Source: Tigriopus japonicus (Eukaryota; Arthropoda; Copepoda; Harpacticoida; Harpacticidae). From it: a DNA stretch of 64,000 nt. The notes below the pieces were generated by a model. It saw only the letters and a program-made list of their open reading frames with translations. It did not search any database and was not told where the DNA came from. The translations under genes and the position numbers were made by a program. The stretch is from NCBI GenBank assembly GCA_010645155.1, contig CM021315.1, positions 5,743,695-5,807,694 of the forward strand. The letters run 5' to 3'. Of this stretch, positions 37,876-49,200 are shown piece by piece (position 1 is the first letter of the stretch; each line of letters opens with the position of its first letter).

Positions 37876-38036
37876 TATAGAGGATTTTAAACCAAGTTGG
37901 AAAAATTAACCAATAGATGGCGTGAAAGAGGGGGCAAGAACTAAGCACTAAGCTGACAAGTCTTTTCCTTTACTTGCCCAACCTTCCCTACCGTCTATTG
38001 GCAAATTTTTCAAGCTTGGCTTAAAAGCCTCTATAT
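37876..38036. mobile_element. Palindromic MITE with TA flanks (mariner-like)
   Basis: The left arm, TAGAGGATTTTAAACCAAGT, and the right arm, on the minus strand TAGAGGCTTTTAAGCCAAGC, are inverted repeats that continue through GAAAAATT and CCAATAGA(T/C)GG. The total is about 160 bp with TA at both borders. This is typical of Tc1/mariner-derived MITEs. It lies in the divergent promoter space between WDR91 and ELOF1. Confidence 0.6.
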
Positions 38037-38609
38037 ACTACTGAAGGATGTTCAAAACAAATCTCCAGTGGCTTACAGAAGCTCCTGTGAAAGAAGCGTC
38101 GTCAGAACAATAGCGACGCTCGCTTTATCATGAAGCTTTAAAAAAGCCAAACAAACCGGTGCTCAAAAGTGCAAGCAAAAAAATACACCAAATAGGAGCC
38201 TTTTACCGAAAAATATCCTTGCAAGGGCTTGAATCCATCTTATTGTATGATCCAATGACTGGATCAGTCTTTAGTGCCATAATATATGTAAATTGATTGC
38301 AAAATCGCCTTTTGTTATAACTTGAACTGCGCGACAGTAACGGCAAACATTTGAAGCTTCGAAAAAGAAACGACTTGACTGTGTCGACTGTGTTTTTCCC
38401 CTGAGCTTCTTTACACTGGCTGAGCTGGAGTGACATTTTTCTGTTAGCCCTCTAGAGCGAAGCAACTCAGAGAACCAACAATAGCAAAAACACGCAACCT
38501 CATTGATTGCGATATCAACAACAATTCACTCTTTGTTGTGCGTTCTACTGGTTGTACTCCTTCTGTCCTTTTGAAATCGCGGATTAGACCCTCTTGTTGA
38601 TCGTTTGCG

Positions 38610-41482
38610 ATGGGACGTCGCAAATCAAAGCGAACGGCTGGTCCAAAACGGAAGAACTTGGAGGCCTTGGATGTGCTCTTTAATTGCCCCTTTTGCAATC
38701 ACGAGCGATCCTGTGAGGTCAAAATGGAGAAGACCAAAAATACCGGACGCATTCAGTGTAACATTTGCCTCGAAGACTTTCAAGTGAGTGACCATTCATT
38801 CTTTCATTCAACTCAAGGATCGTTTCAGTCAGCGAATAAGGCTAATAATGATGATTGTTTATTTCTACAACAACTTTCTCACAATCACAACATAAAGAAT
38901 AATAATAATGTTGTGATTGGGTGACCCCGATGATTCCTGGTTTTTAAGAGATTTTTTTAAATCAATGCCAAGGCCGTTTGAACATGAACTATTTGGCTTG
39001 ATCGTTTTGACAACGGCCAAAACACAAAGCTTCAAAATACCCCAACAGGTTGAAACACGCCCTTTTCCCAGGAGCATCCTTATTATTGACATGTTTGTCT
39101 TGTCCCTTTTTCATCCTGTCCAACAAGTTCGGAAATGCTTTCAAAGTGAAGAACCTAAGTTGGATATTCAAAAATATGTTAGCGAAAATTAGTCTTTAAC
39201 TTAAAGATGCCATGATTAAAAGTGAATATCGTTCAGCGGTAAAATATTTTAGTGATTTAAAAGATTTTCTTACAATAAGTCTTCTTACATTTGACTTTCA
39301 TTGTTTATGGAAAAATCAATCACGCATAAATATTTTCCTTTGGTCCATTTCATTGAAAGTGTACTTATTTGTACTTACATGGGGTTCTGATCTTGCAGTC
39401 TTTCAACTTCGACATCATAAAATAGGACCTAACAAAAATCGAGGAGATTGAAAACCGGGAAGCCGAGAGACCACAAAGTTGTTTTGTGAGTCGGTAAAAT
39501 TGTCCCAATAGCAAGCTTGTATCACTTTTGCCATTTGAACTTGTGCTTTGTCCAACTAGAACACGTAGTTCATATCGCCATTGAGATGGGGGTCCCTATA
39601 ATAATAACTAGAGCTGTAAATAAAATGCAAAATGTCTCAATTACATTTTTGCTAATTTTGACAATAATGATGAAAATATAGGGTTTGCGTAGAAATTTAA
39701 GTTTAATCTGACAAAATACCTCGGTTTAAGTTGAAATATGTTGCAGTTGCACTCTATTTCTCACATTTTATTTGCATTTTTGGGCAGCTTCTACGTACAT
39801 ATTTCCTCCAGCCCATATTGTTAGCATGTAGGAATTGGTTCGCCCGGCTATGAGCCGGATTCGATCCAATCCGGATTAGCACCGATCCGCAAATGAGCCG
39901 GACGCGAAATTTTGATTGCGTTTTGGATCCGAACCAATCCAATTTGAAAGGTTGCCAAACTGATTCTGACCCGTAACTGAAAAATTTGGGCCCGACCCTC
40001 CCTATTAACATGCTTTGCATTTTTTTTTGGAGTGTTGGTGCTGGGGTCGGAGGGTTGAGCCTCGCCCGGCCAGCGAAGCCAGCCATCACATCGTCCAAAT
40101 TGTTCCGATAGGCATTCTCATGTCCGGTATCAGAATGGTTCTCCGTTTGTGGGTGTGATTTAGCGTCTAAAAGTTTCCTTGAGAAAGGTCGGGGAGGAGA
40201 ATCGAACCTGGGACCTCTCTCACTATAGGAAACTGCGCTAACCCCGACGCCACGTCTCCTCCCTCAAATTTTATTTACATTTAATTGCATTTTTTTTTCA
40301 TTTTATCTACATTTTGGGGTTTTATTACTTATTTTCTTGCATTTTCCTCTCCGTTTATATACCTTTTTTTATTGCTCCAATAATAACACCAGTGAAGATT
40401 TGGCTTTCCAAATTTTTAGGAGGGTTGTGGAGGAAGTTCGAGGATGGAAATTAGTGGGCGTCTAAGTTAGCCGGTCCTTTAAATCGTATTAGATTTTAGG
40501 AGACGGAGCCTATTTTTGGATTTAAAGCGCCGCCGCCGGACTCTGGATGGCGAAGCCATTTAGTCGTTAACGAATGGCCCCAAGGTGGCTTTTTGGTGGA
40601 CCCAAGAGCTGTCATTGAAATCCACACAAAAGTTTCTACTTGGGGACAATTTAAAACCCGCTTCAAGTGGATTTTTTCTCATTATGAACAAATTCTAGTT
40701 CAATAACCCCTATTTTGCTTGGTGCTTCTTGGCCAACTACAGGCATGTTATTTTGCGGCGCTGGCGATAACGAGCCGTGGCCAATTTCTTGCATCACCTC
40801 ATGCCACTGACCTTCAGATGTCATGTAAAAGTGTTTTTGTGAATTTCAAGGCTGGTTTGTTAAAAATAATGAGCCAGAGATGTCAGCTTGTTTTTTGAAT
40901 CACGTTCTTGGTCCTCTTTTTGTCTTCAGATGTTATTTTTTGGGTCTCCCTGGACACCTTTTGTTCCAAAATTGTGGGGATCTTTGAAGAAGTTTAGTGT
41001 TTTGCCTAGTGTCACTTCAAGATTGCCCCACCCGTGACAATGCAATCACCCGGCCACGTTCAGATTGAGATAGAGGGCTGCCTCCGGGCATTGTGATGAT
41101 TATTAACATCTTAATAGTGGTCTAAGATAAAAAATATCCCCCTTATTTAATGACTTAGGCCACCTGTCTTTAACATTTTGCAATGTAATATTTTGGTCCA
41201 AAACATTACACCGTTGGTGAAGTACATATGCTGGACGAATGACACCAAAACCACTTCTAGATGTCCCTTTAAGGTCATTCATTAGGTGCTACTCATATTA
41301 TGGTCATATGGGAAAACGTGATTGTCCTTATGATTTTTAACGGAATGTAGTACTTCCTGACCTTTAATGAATTAGTTCGTTTAAGTACTTTTTTTTTCTT
41401 TCAGGCCACCATCAACGTGCTTTCCGAACCCATTGATGTTTATAACGAGTGGATAGACGCGTGCGAAGCCGCCAATCAATGA
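38610..41482 (+). CDS. ELOF1: Transcription elongation factor 1 homolog (ELOF1)
   Basis: Exons 38610-38783 and 41405-41482 join in phase 0 to 83 aa, the same length as human ELOF1. The protein is a small zinc-ribbon factor that binds elongating RNA polymerase II and acts in chromatin transcription and transcription-coupled repair. The basic N-terminus MGRRKSKR is followed by the zinc ribbon CPFC...CNIC. The conserved C-terminus is [19 protein letters not shown]. The intron is 2.6 kb, very long for this window, and contains repeat debris and a tRNA-derived element. A plus-strand AATAAA lies near 41584. Confidence 0.95.
40192..40263 (-). repeat. tRNA-derived sequence (SINE head or tRNA pseudogene)
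   Basis: On the minus strand this 72-nt block has tRNA length. The 5' end GGGAGGAGA pairs perfectly with the 3' end TCTCCTCCC. An A-box-like TGGCGTCGGGGTTAGCGC is followed by a B box AGGTTCGATTC at suitable spacing. A D-arm can form, but the T-stem and anticodon stem do not pair well, so it is probably a tRNA pseudogene or the head of a tRNA-derived SINE rather than a working tRNA. It lies in the long ELOF1 intron. Confidence 0.55.
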
Positions 41483-41629
41483 TGTTCCGATGGTATTCTT
41501 AAGAAAACATGTTTCCTCTCAAAAGACCCCTAAAGTTTGTGTATTTCCAATTCCAAGGGGCTTCATATCTCAATTCATGGATTAATAAAAAATATGACAA
41601 TATTGTCTGCCATTCAATTCAACCCCCCT

Positions 41630-42673
41630 TCAACAATCCATATCACCTTCAAATCGCCATAAACCCAACTCTTCCGCAAAAGCTCGCAATCGGTCGACTT
41701 CGCTTTCAGTCACCGGTCGATTGATTTCTTCATATGTAGTAAACCCTGTTCGAGCTCGCTTTTCCCCCTTCCCAACACTAAATGTGGGCCGATATTGTTC
41801 CATAAGATGCACAAATGCATCCTTGGACACTTCGTCCCTTACGAATTTTATGATTGCTCTCGCCTCCTCTTCATGATTGGGCATGACGAGATGTCGGATT
41901 AAAACGCCCTTTTGAGCCACTCCTTGACTGTTAAATACAAGATCACCGACTTGTCTTTGCATTTCCAAAATGGATTGGCGGGCCACATCCGGATAATCAC
42001 GGGCCTTGCACAGCCTCTGACTAGTTTCCGGGCTCCAAAACTTGAAATCAGGCAAATAGACATCAATCAACCCGTCCATGAGTTGTAATGATCTTAATGA
42101 GTCATAGGAGCTGGTATTGTAAATCAAAGGTACTTTGAGACCATCTTCTACGGCCAAGGCAATCGCTTCCACCACTTGAGGAGCCACATGTTCTGGAGTT
42201 ACAAAGTTGATGTTGTGACAATGAGTCTCATTCTGTAGCTTGAGCATCAAATCGGCAATTTCCTCGGGTTTGAGTTCCCAGCCTTGTTTCTTTTGAGAAA
42301 TATCCCAATTCTGACAAAACACGCAACGTAGATTGCAAAGACCGAAGAAGATGGTACCAGAGCCATTCCAGCCTTGAAGGACGGATTCCTCGCCAAAGTG
42401 AGGAAATGCTGAACTAACTACGGCATACCGTCCAGTGTTACAAGCACCTTTGACATCTTTTAATCGGTTGACTTTACAATCTCGTGGACAAGCTCGACAA
42501 TTCTCGAGTTCCAGGCGAGCTTGTTCTAGTTTGGCCTTCATTAGACCTTTGCGATTCGTTTCTAAAGCAACGGGCTCGTAATCTTCAACGAGGAATGGAG
42601 GAGCCAAATGAAGCGATCTCCTTTGGCACTTAATTAAGGCCGAATTGATCAAATGACGACCGACCATTTCCAT
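41630..42673 (-). CDS. PflX-like radical SAM protein (COG1313-type), single exon
   Basis: This intronless frame encodes 347 aa. It carries the radical SAM cluster motif CNLRCVFC (C113, C117, C120, CxxxCxxC) in the context GLCNLRCVFCQNWDISQ. An N-terminal cysteine set (C59, C62, C66, C78; CRACPRDC...GACNTG) is typical of PflX-type pyruvate-formate-lyase-activating-like proteins. The substrate is unknown. The N-terminus is basic and amphipathic (VGRHLINSALIKCQRRS), suggesting mitochondrial import. The start is set at 42673 because the ATG follows directly on a strong splice acceptor (CTGTTTCAG); the frame is open for 18 more codons upstream to a Met at 42727. It lies 82 bp downstream of the IGBP1 stop on the same strand. 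A bacterial origin is possible but untested. Confidence 0.85.
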   Translation of the reverse strand: MEMVGRHLINSALIKCQRRSLHLAPPFLVEDYEPVALETNRKGLMKAKLEQARLELENCRACPRDCKVNRLKDVKGACNTGRYAVVSSAFPHFGEESVLQGWNGSGTIFFGLCNLRCVFCQNWDISQKKQGWELKPEEIADLMLKLQNETHCHNINFVTPEHVAPQVVEAIALAVEDGLKVPLIYNTSSYDSLRSLQLMDGLIDVYLPDFKFWSPETSQRLCKARDYPDVARQSILEMQRQVGDLVFNSQGVAQKGVLIRHLVMPNHEEEARAIIKFVRDEVSKDAFVHLMEQYRPTFSVGKGEKRARTGFTTYEEINRPVTESEVDRLRAFAEELGLWRFEGDMDC

Positions 42674-42682
42674 CTGAAACAG
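42674..42682 (-). promoter_or_regulatory. Splice-acceptor-like site abutting the radical-SAM ATG
   Basis: On the minus strand the sequence CTGTTTCAG is followed immediately by ATGGAAATGG. No 5' exon for this gene can be placed in the 80 bp back to the IGBP1 stop, so the site is a candidate spliced-leader (trans-splice) acceptor or the acceptor for a distant 5' UTR exon. Confidence 0.5.
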
Positions 42683-42755
42683 AAATGGCCGTTCCTTGAG
42701 CAAAATTAATCTTAAGGAATAATGCAAAATGAATGTATTTCAAGTCGAACCAAGG

Positions 42756-44282
42756 TCAGCCTTTGTTGTAACGATTGCCTTCACCCCGTTTATGCTCATC
42801 TTTATAATCGTCCATGTAACGTTTTCGAGCCAGTTCCTCGGGGTCATCCTGCTCTTCTTTTTCCTCTTTTACACGTTCCTCCTCTTCTTCTTGAGCCTTG
42901 ATATCCGCCGTGGTTCGATCTTGAAGGCTATTCTGTTGCTTTTTGACTTCTTTGGGATCCGGAAACCAACCGTCGCGTACTCTTTGTTCGTAGAATTCCT
43001 CAATACTAAAAATGGGTACATTTCTGTACCCCATTCCGAAGACTTCTTTTTGAACGGCATCACGAGTGATGATCACGGGTTTCAAAGGCCGAGGTGGAGG
43101 TCCTAGGGTTTTTGGATCCGGTGCTTGGCCTTTTCGCACTTTCTCCATATGCATAAGGATTGGTTTCTCCATATCAAACGAAGCTAGTTCGTCCAATGCG
43201 TTCAGAGCGAAGGAAGTTAACGTTTTGAGATGGAACTCGCGGAGGATATCGTCATCGATGGCTCCTTCTTTGGCTCGAACTAAAGGTCGTAGTTCTTTAA
43301 TGCGAGCTTCCAAGGACTTGAGTGTCTTAAAGCGTTGGATCTTGGCCACTCGTTCTCGTTCCATCTTAGCTAGATCGGGTTTCCCGGGCACGGACACCTC
43401 TCCGGCTTCATCGGCTGGTTCTGTATTGATCTCTGGAATCTTGAGATCGGGCATCACTTCATAATCGCGAATGCGCTCCAAGAAATCGCGATAATAAACC
43501 TCGGCAATTCGAATCGTTTCCGTTCGAGGTGTGGCCGGATCATATACTTTGCTCTGAAATAATGATATTTTTGTTTCATCAATATTTTTATTGGAAGCTC
43601 GGCTTTTATTTGGTTTCAGTAAAGCCATCAAAAGTGGAACCACTCAAGACAGATGCCATGAAGAGTGGGTTTATGGGTAACAAATCTCCAACAACAAAAC
43701 TTGAACTTTTTTATCCATGATTTTCCCTTTCATATTCCAAAAAAGATAAGGAGAACAATCAGTGATTACTTTTCGGGTTTGGTCGAAATTTTTTCCTGTT
43801 TTTCCATTGTTCCTTAAATTGGCACCCGTGCAAGTACGATGACTTTTTCCATCATCAAAGATATAGCTCATAGTTATAAAACATACGTTGAAACAAAAAG
43901 AACTCTAGGGTTGTCAAAACACGTTGCAGTCGGTTATTTCAGATATTTTTTAAAATCTTCAGAATCAGGAAATTTTGATTCAATGTGTGTCAAGACGAAT
44001 GGGTATCATTTTCACCTGAAGTTGGGCGAGTAAGGCGGGTAGAAGCATGAGAGGTAAATGGGGCGTGGCCATTTCATCGACACGCTCATTCCGCGAGAAA
44101 ACATCCAAAATTGAGACGGCTCTCGTCGCATCCTCCAACATGAGAATCGTCTTCTTGACCTGAACTTGAAACGTCTCCGAGCGAAAATCCTCCGTGGATT
44201 CCATCAACGATTCGTAGGAACTCAACGCCTTATCGAATAAGGTCGAAAGCGTTTCTGGGCTCCAATCCTGAGATTCCGCCAT
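42756..44282 (-). CDS. IGBP1: IGBP1/alpha4/Tap42 PP2A regulatory protein
   Basis: Exons 44282-44016 and 43553-42756 join in phase 0 to 354 aa (human IGBP1 339). The protein binds and protects free PP2A-family catalytic subunits and acts downstream of TOR. The helical N-terminal TAP42 domain includes ILDVFSRNERVDEMAT, close to the human LDLFSRNED motif. VYYRDFLERIRDYEV and AKIQRFKTLKSLE follow. VFGMGYRNVPIFSIEEFYEQ and the C-terminal YKDEHKRGEGNRYNKG match the conserved family end. The C-terminal third is strongly Glu/Lys-rich. The frame upstream of exon 2 is open by chance, but AG at 43554-43555 fits both phase and homology. The gene is the upstream member of the closely spaced pair with the radical-SAM gene. 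Confidence 0.92.
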
Positions 44283-45450
44283 GATCGATCAAAACAACGT
44301 ATGATTTAGTTGGAACTCTAGAGTTTCGCACTTTCAATGTAGTGATTCCGTTTTGTTGATTTTTCGATGTCTCAGCTGATGATCAAAACAAGGCAGTGAC
44401 GCGGTAAAAGGGCGAAATGAGTCATATTTTTAGACCAGATGAGCTCTAAGTTTATTCTTTCACTTTTTAAAACCTTACTCGGGCGTGTAGTCATAATTTT
44501 ACCAATGATTATCAAATCAAATTGGCAATTTAACACTATATATTTTAATCCGAGGATTCTCAATCTGAGGGGTGTGACGAGCTTATTTTTTTCTTTTAAA
44601 AACTGAAGTATTAGACTGACTAGTCGATTTTAGCGATGAAATAACTTACTGAACGGTTTGACATGACTCATACCAACTATTACCTTGAAAATCATACTTT
44701 ACTACATCAAAAGAATACGCCGTTTTGCTTCTAGAGGTTGTTTTTGAAGAAAATATCATCGTTCATCCGAAGCGCGTGATTAAAGAAATCAAGAGTAAAT
44801 GCAAGTTTGGCAATTTTTTAATTCCTTTTTGGTTTTGTCTTGTTCGAGTACAAATATCACGCTCATGAACTTTCGGGTGGTACACTAGCACATGTAATAA
44901 TAAAATCGGTGATAATTCATAATTAAGGTGGGTTAGATGATTTCGAGCATTTCATTCAAACGCACACACTTGATTTGGAAAGACAATGATTCACGCACAC
45001 AGACGCAAAAAACACACACGCAAACACATATGTCGAGCTTAGGAAAGTTGCGGTTCTTGGTGGTGAAGATAATATATTGAGGATGGTAGTATAATGAATA
45101 CGATGCTATACGCCGTGTTTGTTGACACTTTGGCCGGTACAAGACCGTACAACAGCAAGCGATCGGGATTCAAGGCATTAAAATATGAGCCTTTCCAAAA
45201 CGAAATCAAGGGCGGGGAGGTCGAAATGGCCACGGACACTATTGTCACTATGGAAGAGGTTAAGTTCAGGGGTTTCATGAGTACTTTCAAAGAGAAAGAG
45301 AGAGAGAGAGCAAGAAAACAATGCCCGTAATTGGAAAGTGTGGCTAAAACGATGATTCTTCGATTTCTTTCCTAGTTCATTCGCTTAAGTAATAGAAAAA
45401 GGACTTGAGACAAAACAAATTCCCCCCGGAGAAGAGCCCTCGGTTTGGGT
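44283..45450. other. Intergenic between IGBP1 and reticulon
   Basis: IGBP1 upstream sequence and the 3' UTR of the reticulon gene. CA-rich (about 44975-45030) and GA-rich (about 45290-45315) simple repeats are visible. The plus-strand frame 45094-45330 lacks any family signal. Confidence 0.45.
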
Positions 45451-46171
45451 TTATTCCTCCTTCTTGGCCTCGGCTGTTTTCTTGGGCATGAAGCCACCCA
45501 CTTTGCTTTGCAGCTCATCTAGTTGAACCTTGACTTTCTCCAGAATGGGATCAATGGCAGCCTTATTATTCAAATACACCTGAAGGAGAAACACAAAACC
45601 GTTGGAATCACAACCCAAACTCATCACTAATCAAATATCTCACCTTGGGCACCGTGAAAAGCCCCACCCACGCAAGGATAACTAAGGTCATGGCATTGAA
45701 CCAGTTGCCAATATAGGTGAGAAACCACAAGGAAAGACCAAACTTAACAGAGTCCAACATGTTCTCCACCAAAACCAACCGACGGATCTCGGTCACGGCC
45801 GTATTGAGCTTGTCTCCCATGCACGAAGCCACACTGTTCACCTTATCTTGGGGAATTGTGGTATCCACAGCTAAAACCCAAAGGAAACCCAATCATTAGT
45901 AAAGTTACCTATTCACAGATTCAAAAAGATCATAAGCTCTCTTACTCAAGAAACCCTGAATGGGATCCTCCACGTTCTTCTTCAAGAGATTATTCATGAC
46001 ATAGACATAGACCTTGAGACCGACCATGGTGCCGAGGATGAAGAGGCCCGAGTAAGCCACCACACTCACGGTAGAGTAATAACAAGTGGAGATGAGGGTG
46101 ATCAAGATGACTCCAAAGATGGGACCCGACCGCAAAGGGTCTTTCCACAGATAAATGTCCTCGAAACCCAT
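45451..46171 (-). CDS. RTN: Reticulon-like ER-shaping protein
   Basis: Exons 46171-45946, 45870-45644 and 45579-45451 join to 193 aa. The reticulon homology domain bends ER membrane into tubules. It starts with DIYLWKDPLRSG and has a first long hydrophobic hairpin (IFGVILITLISTCYY onwards). A hydrophilic loop includes TEIRRLVLVENMLDSVKF, and a second hairpin (LWFLTYIGNWFNAMTLVILA) follows. The last four residues KKEE form a dilysine KKxx ER-retrieval signal, as expected. The ATG at 46171 lies 6 nt after an acceptor-like TCTTTCCAG. Reading through that site gives an alternative start at 46252 (220 aa). An isoform with another 5' exon is likely, as reticulons commonly vary at the N-terminus. 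Confidence 0.88.
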
Positions 46172-46252
46172 GATGAACTGGAAAGAGTAACAAGAGATCC
46201 GTGAGTCAGAGCTTCTATGGGGCTCCTCCATTGAATCGAGAGGGGATGACAA

Positions 46253-49200
46253 TCAAAAGTAGGATAACGTGAGGCAGACAAGTGTTAGTTAGTCATCCAC
46301 ACTTGTCCACACTTAGGTTTCACCACGTTGGGTCACAGCCTCACTTTTCACTTTTATTTAAAGCTTCATTTTTATACATAAATCATTTTTACCGATATCA
46401 GACCCATTTTAGAGAGTCTTCACTTCAATGTTTCTGCTATTAGTTTAATTGGTTCGATCTGAATGAGCGCTCCAACCATGGGTACAAACTATGAAATGGG
46501 CGAAAGTCCGCGGTCGGTGCCCTCGTTTGGGGCTATAATTCAACTGTCAATTGACACACCCTACTAGAAGTACTAAGTAGTAGTAGTAGCAGAAGAGTGG
46601 CGAGGCTGTGAGGCTTTGTTCCTGCATGAAAGCGTACAGAGTACACTTGCTGAACAACGCACAGACGCACTCAAGATCCTCTTTTTCGCCCCGGTTCTAC
46701 CAGTTCTGTTTTAAAAAGCCTCAAGATAGGAGAGCCCGGAGGAGGTTGTTGAGGGCGAGTAGCCTCTTTTACTCCCCTTTTGATCCAGTTGGGGATGAGG
46801 GAGGTGGTTTCTACTACCCTCTTTGTAATAATCTTCAGGGGTCGAAATATGTAATGTGGCTTCCAACTTTAACCAACCATGTTTTACTAAGCTGTTTGAG
46901 AACAAGTGGTGAACTAATGTGATTGTAAAATCGTCGTTATCCTGTAAGGGATAAAATGGCTCGTACATTACCTTTAATAGTAATGGTAGCTTTAAGAATA
47001 GACAAAAAAGGAGTTGGTAAATCAATACTTCCATTTCAAAAACTGTGCCGTCTCTGTTTCCAGACGCTAAAATTAGCTTTCAAATAAGTTTTCAAAAGGT
47101 AAGTTTATGACTGAGGACAAAATGCTCTATGTTCATTCTCGTTTTCCATTTTCCTCTTCTTGTTTGAATCAACATGTGAAAAACAAAAACAATTCGACAC
47201 TTATCAGAAAAGAAAACCAATACTAGTAAGAACTTGCTTTTAAAAATTGTAATCCAGTTTCATACAACTGGCTCTGTGTTCAGTTTCTAGATTTGTTTTG
47301 CTAAAGTCATACTCCAACGTTTTCATCCAAAGAATGGATAGCATTTTATCAGGCAAACCAACAACCAACATGCATTTTGGAGAAAGCCACTGAACTGGAT
47401 CACAACAAGGGGTGTTCCAAACTTTCTCTTTGGAGCACGCTATATTTGCGTCAACCACTGACTGGATCCACTTCAATTTATACTACGTTCTACATATTTA
47501 CCTTCAAAACCTCGTTGAGTGAGAAGGAAGGAAAGGTTGAATCTAATAAGAGTTATTGAAGCACGGAACTTGGCTCCGAATGGAGATGCAAAGCGACTTG
47601 CTTTTTTCACTCCTAATGTCTTCTTTCAAATAGGCAGTCTGCCAAAAATCTCCATACTAGTGAATGACCGACTTCTATCAAGCGATCCTGTCGATGAATC
47701 CCCGATACTTCGACTAAAAAAAAGTTGAAGTTAAAAAGGATTGATCAAAACGCCAACCATAAACCGGAAGTCCAAGAGCAATTATTTGTAGCGGTAAAGC
47801 GTTGGTAGTGATTATGTACTGCGTCCACTATGATCGGCAACTGGTCTAAGAAAAACATGAAGGCATGAACAGCCGCATGAATATTTGAGGGTTCGATCAT
47901 TCACTACCTGATCCTATGCAAACTACATGAAACAGATCCTTCCTCCAACATGAGATGAGCAAAAGTTCACAAGTGAAGCTTATCGTCTCGAAACTTGATG
48001 AATCACATTTTCTCGCTTAGCCGACAATTCTAACTTTTCCATCGCGAATGATCAAACTTACACTTTTGATGATCAGCTTATTGTTCACTGAAGAGCTTCC
48101 AACTGCGTTGTTATTGTTCACAATTCCTTGCCTCATGAACAAGTAACTAGCGAAAAAAATCCCTCTAAGTAGGTTCAGTTCGGCAACCATCGACTTGAAC
48201 AAGGGTGGAATAGCCGGACCTGCCCGTCTCCAGAATTCACCTAAGTTCGGTTGCCTTCCTTGCCTTTAAATGACTCACAAAGCACATCGACAGCTGTGGA
48301 GTTGATAGAACCTACCCAGCAACTCCAGAGTCCTTGGTCTCTCGAGATATTAATTTTATGATGCTTCCTGTATCCAGATCATTGACCAATTGTAGCCAGA
48401 TGATCCGGTAAAGCTGGAAGACGTGGAGGTTTTACTTTAGAGACATGTCAAACAACGACGAAATTACTAATAGATATAGAGAGCTCTTGAACACCTGTGC
48501 AAGTCTACATCGGCAACTTGATCCAACTTCATTTCACTGGTATGTCTCACATGACATGAAATTGCATGTCTGCCATAATTCAAAGGAGATGAGTGTACTC
48601 ACGAAGTCGTCGACAAAACCGAAAGATGCTCAGTCCACCGCAATACAATCTCAAGTGATTCACTGAATTAACAGAATTTGGGATTTTGGCAAACCGTTTC
48701 CTCGCCTTTTTCCGGTCGAACTGATGTTCAGAGCTCTTTCGTTTCCCTTCTATTCGTCTTCCACCTCTGCTTCCAACACGAACGACTTCGGGCAACACTC
48801 ACTCCTTCCTCGCAAGCTCACGAAAATTTCTTTGGACGGACGGACGGAGGTGACTCGTGTAATCCACGTCGAAGGTCTTCAAAGCCAGCGGGATTGAAGC
48901 AAACAACTACTACAACAGCAACAATAGGCTACTACATGTGAACCCAGATGCTGGAGGAACGAGTCTCGGTTCGATCTCAGCATCATCCACATCCACCGTC
49001 TTTGCTGTTGTTGCCAACGAGGGCGACACGAGACGATATCGGGGCTGCTCAAAAGTGAATTCTTGAGGTGGCTCCGTGTTGTTTAGCAGAGCGTTCATTT
49101 CAGGGTCAGGTTGCAAGTTGGGGGAAATGGGAGCGAAACCCTTTGACTAGTGGGAAGAAAGAACCAAAATGGTGGAGTCCCCTTACCTCGCGAATTCCCA

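Noticed and set aside
38917..39192. 91-codon frame inside the ELOF1 intron
   Set aside because: No known domain, no splice connection, and the first exon of ELOF1 clearly joins 41405 instead.
40188..40248. Inverted GTCGGGG/CCCCGAC pair read as a 61-nt tRNA
   Set aside because: Too short for a tRNA. The 72-nt reading with GGGAGGAGA/TCTCCTCCC ends fits tRNA length and box spacing better.
48938..49116. Minus-strand frame starting MQPDPEMNALLNN, protein-like composition
   Set aside because: It could be a first exon of an unseen gene, but no donor and acceptor pair could be linked and no family was recognised.
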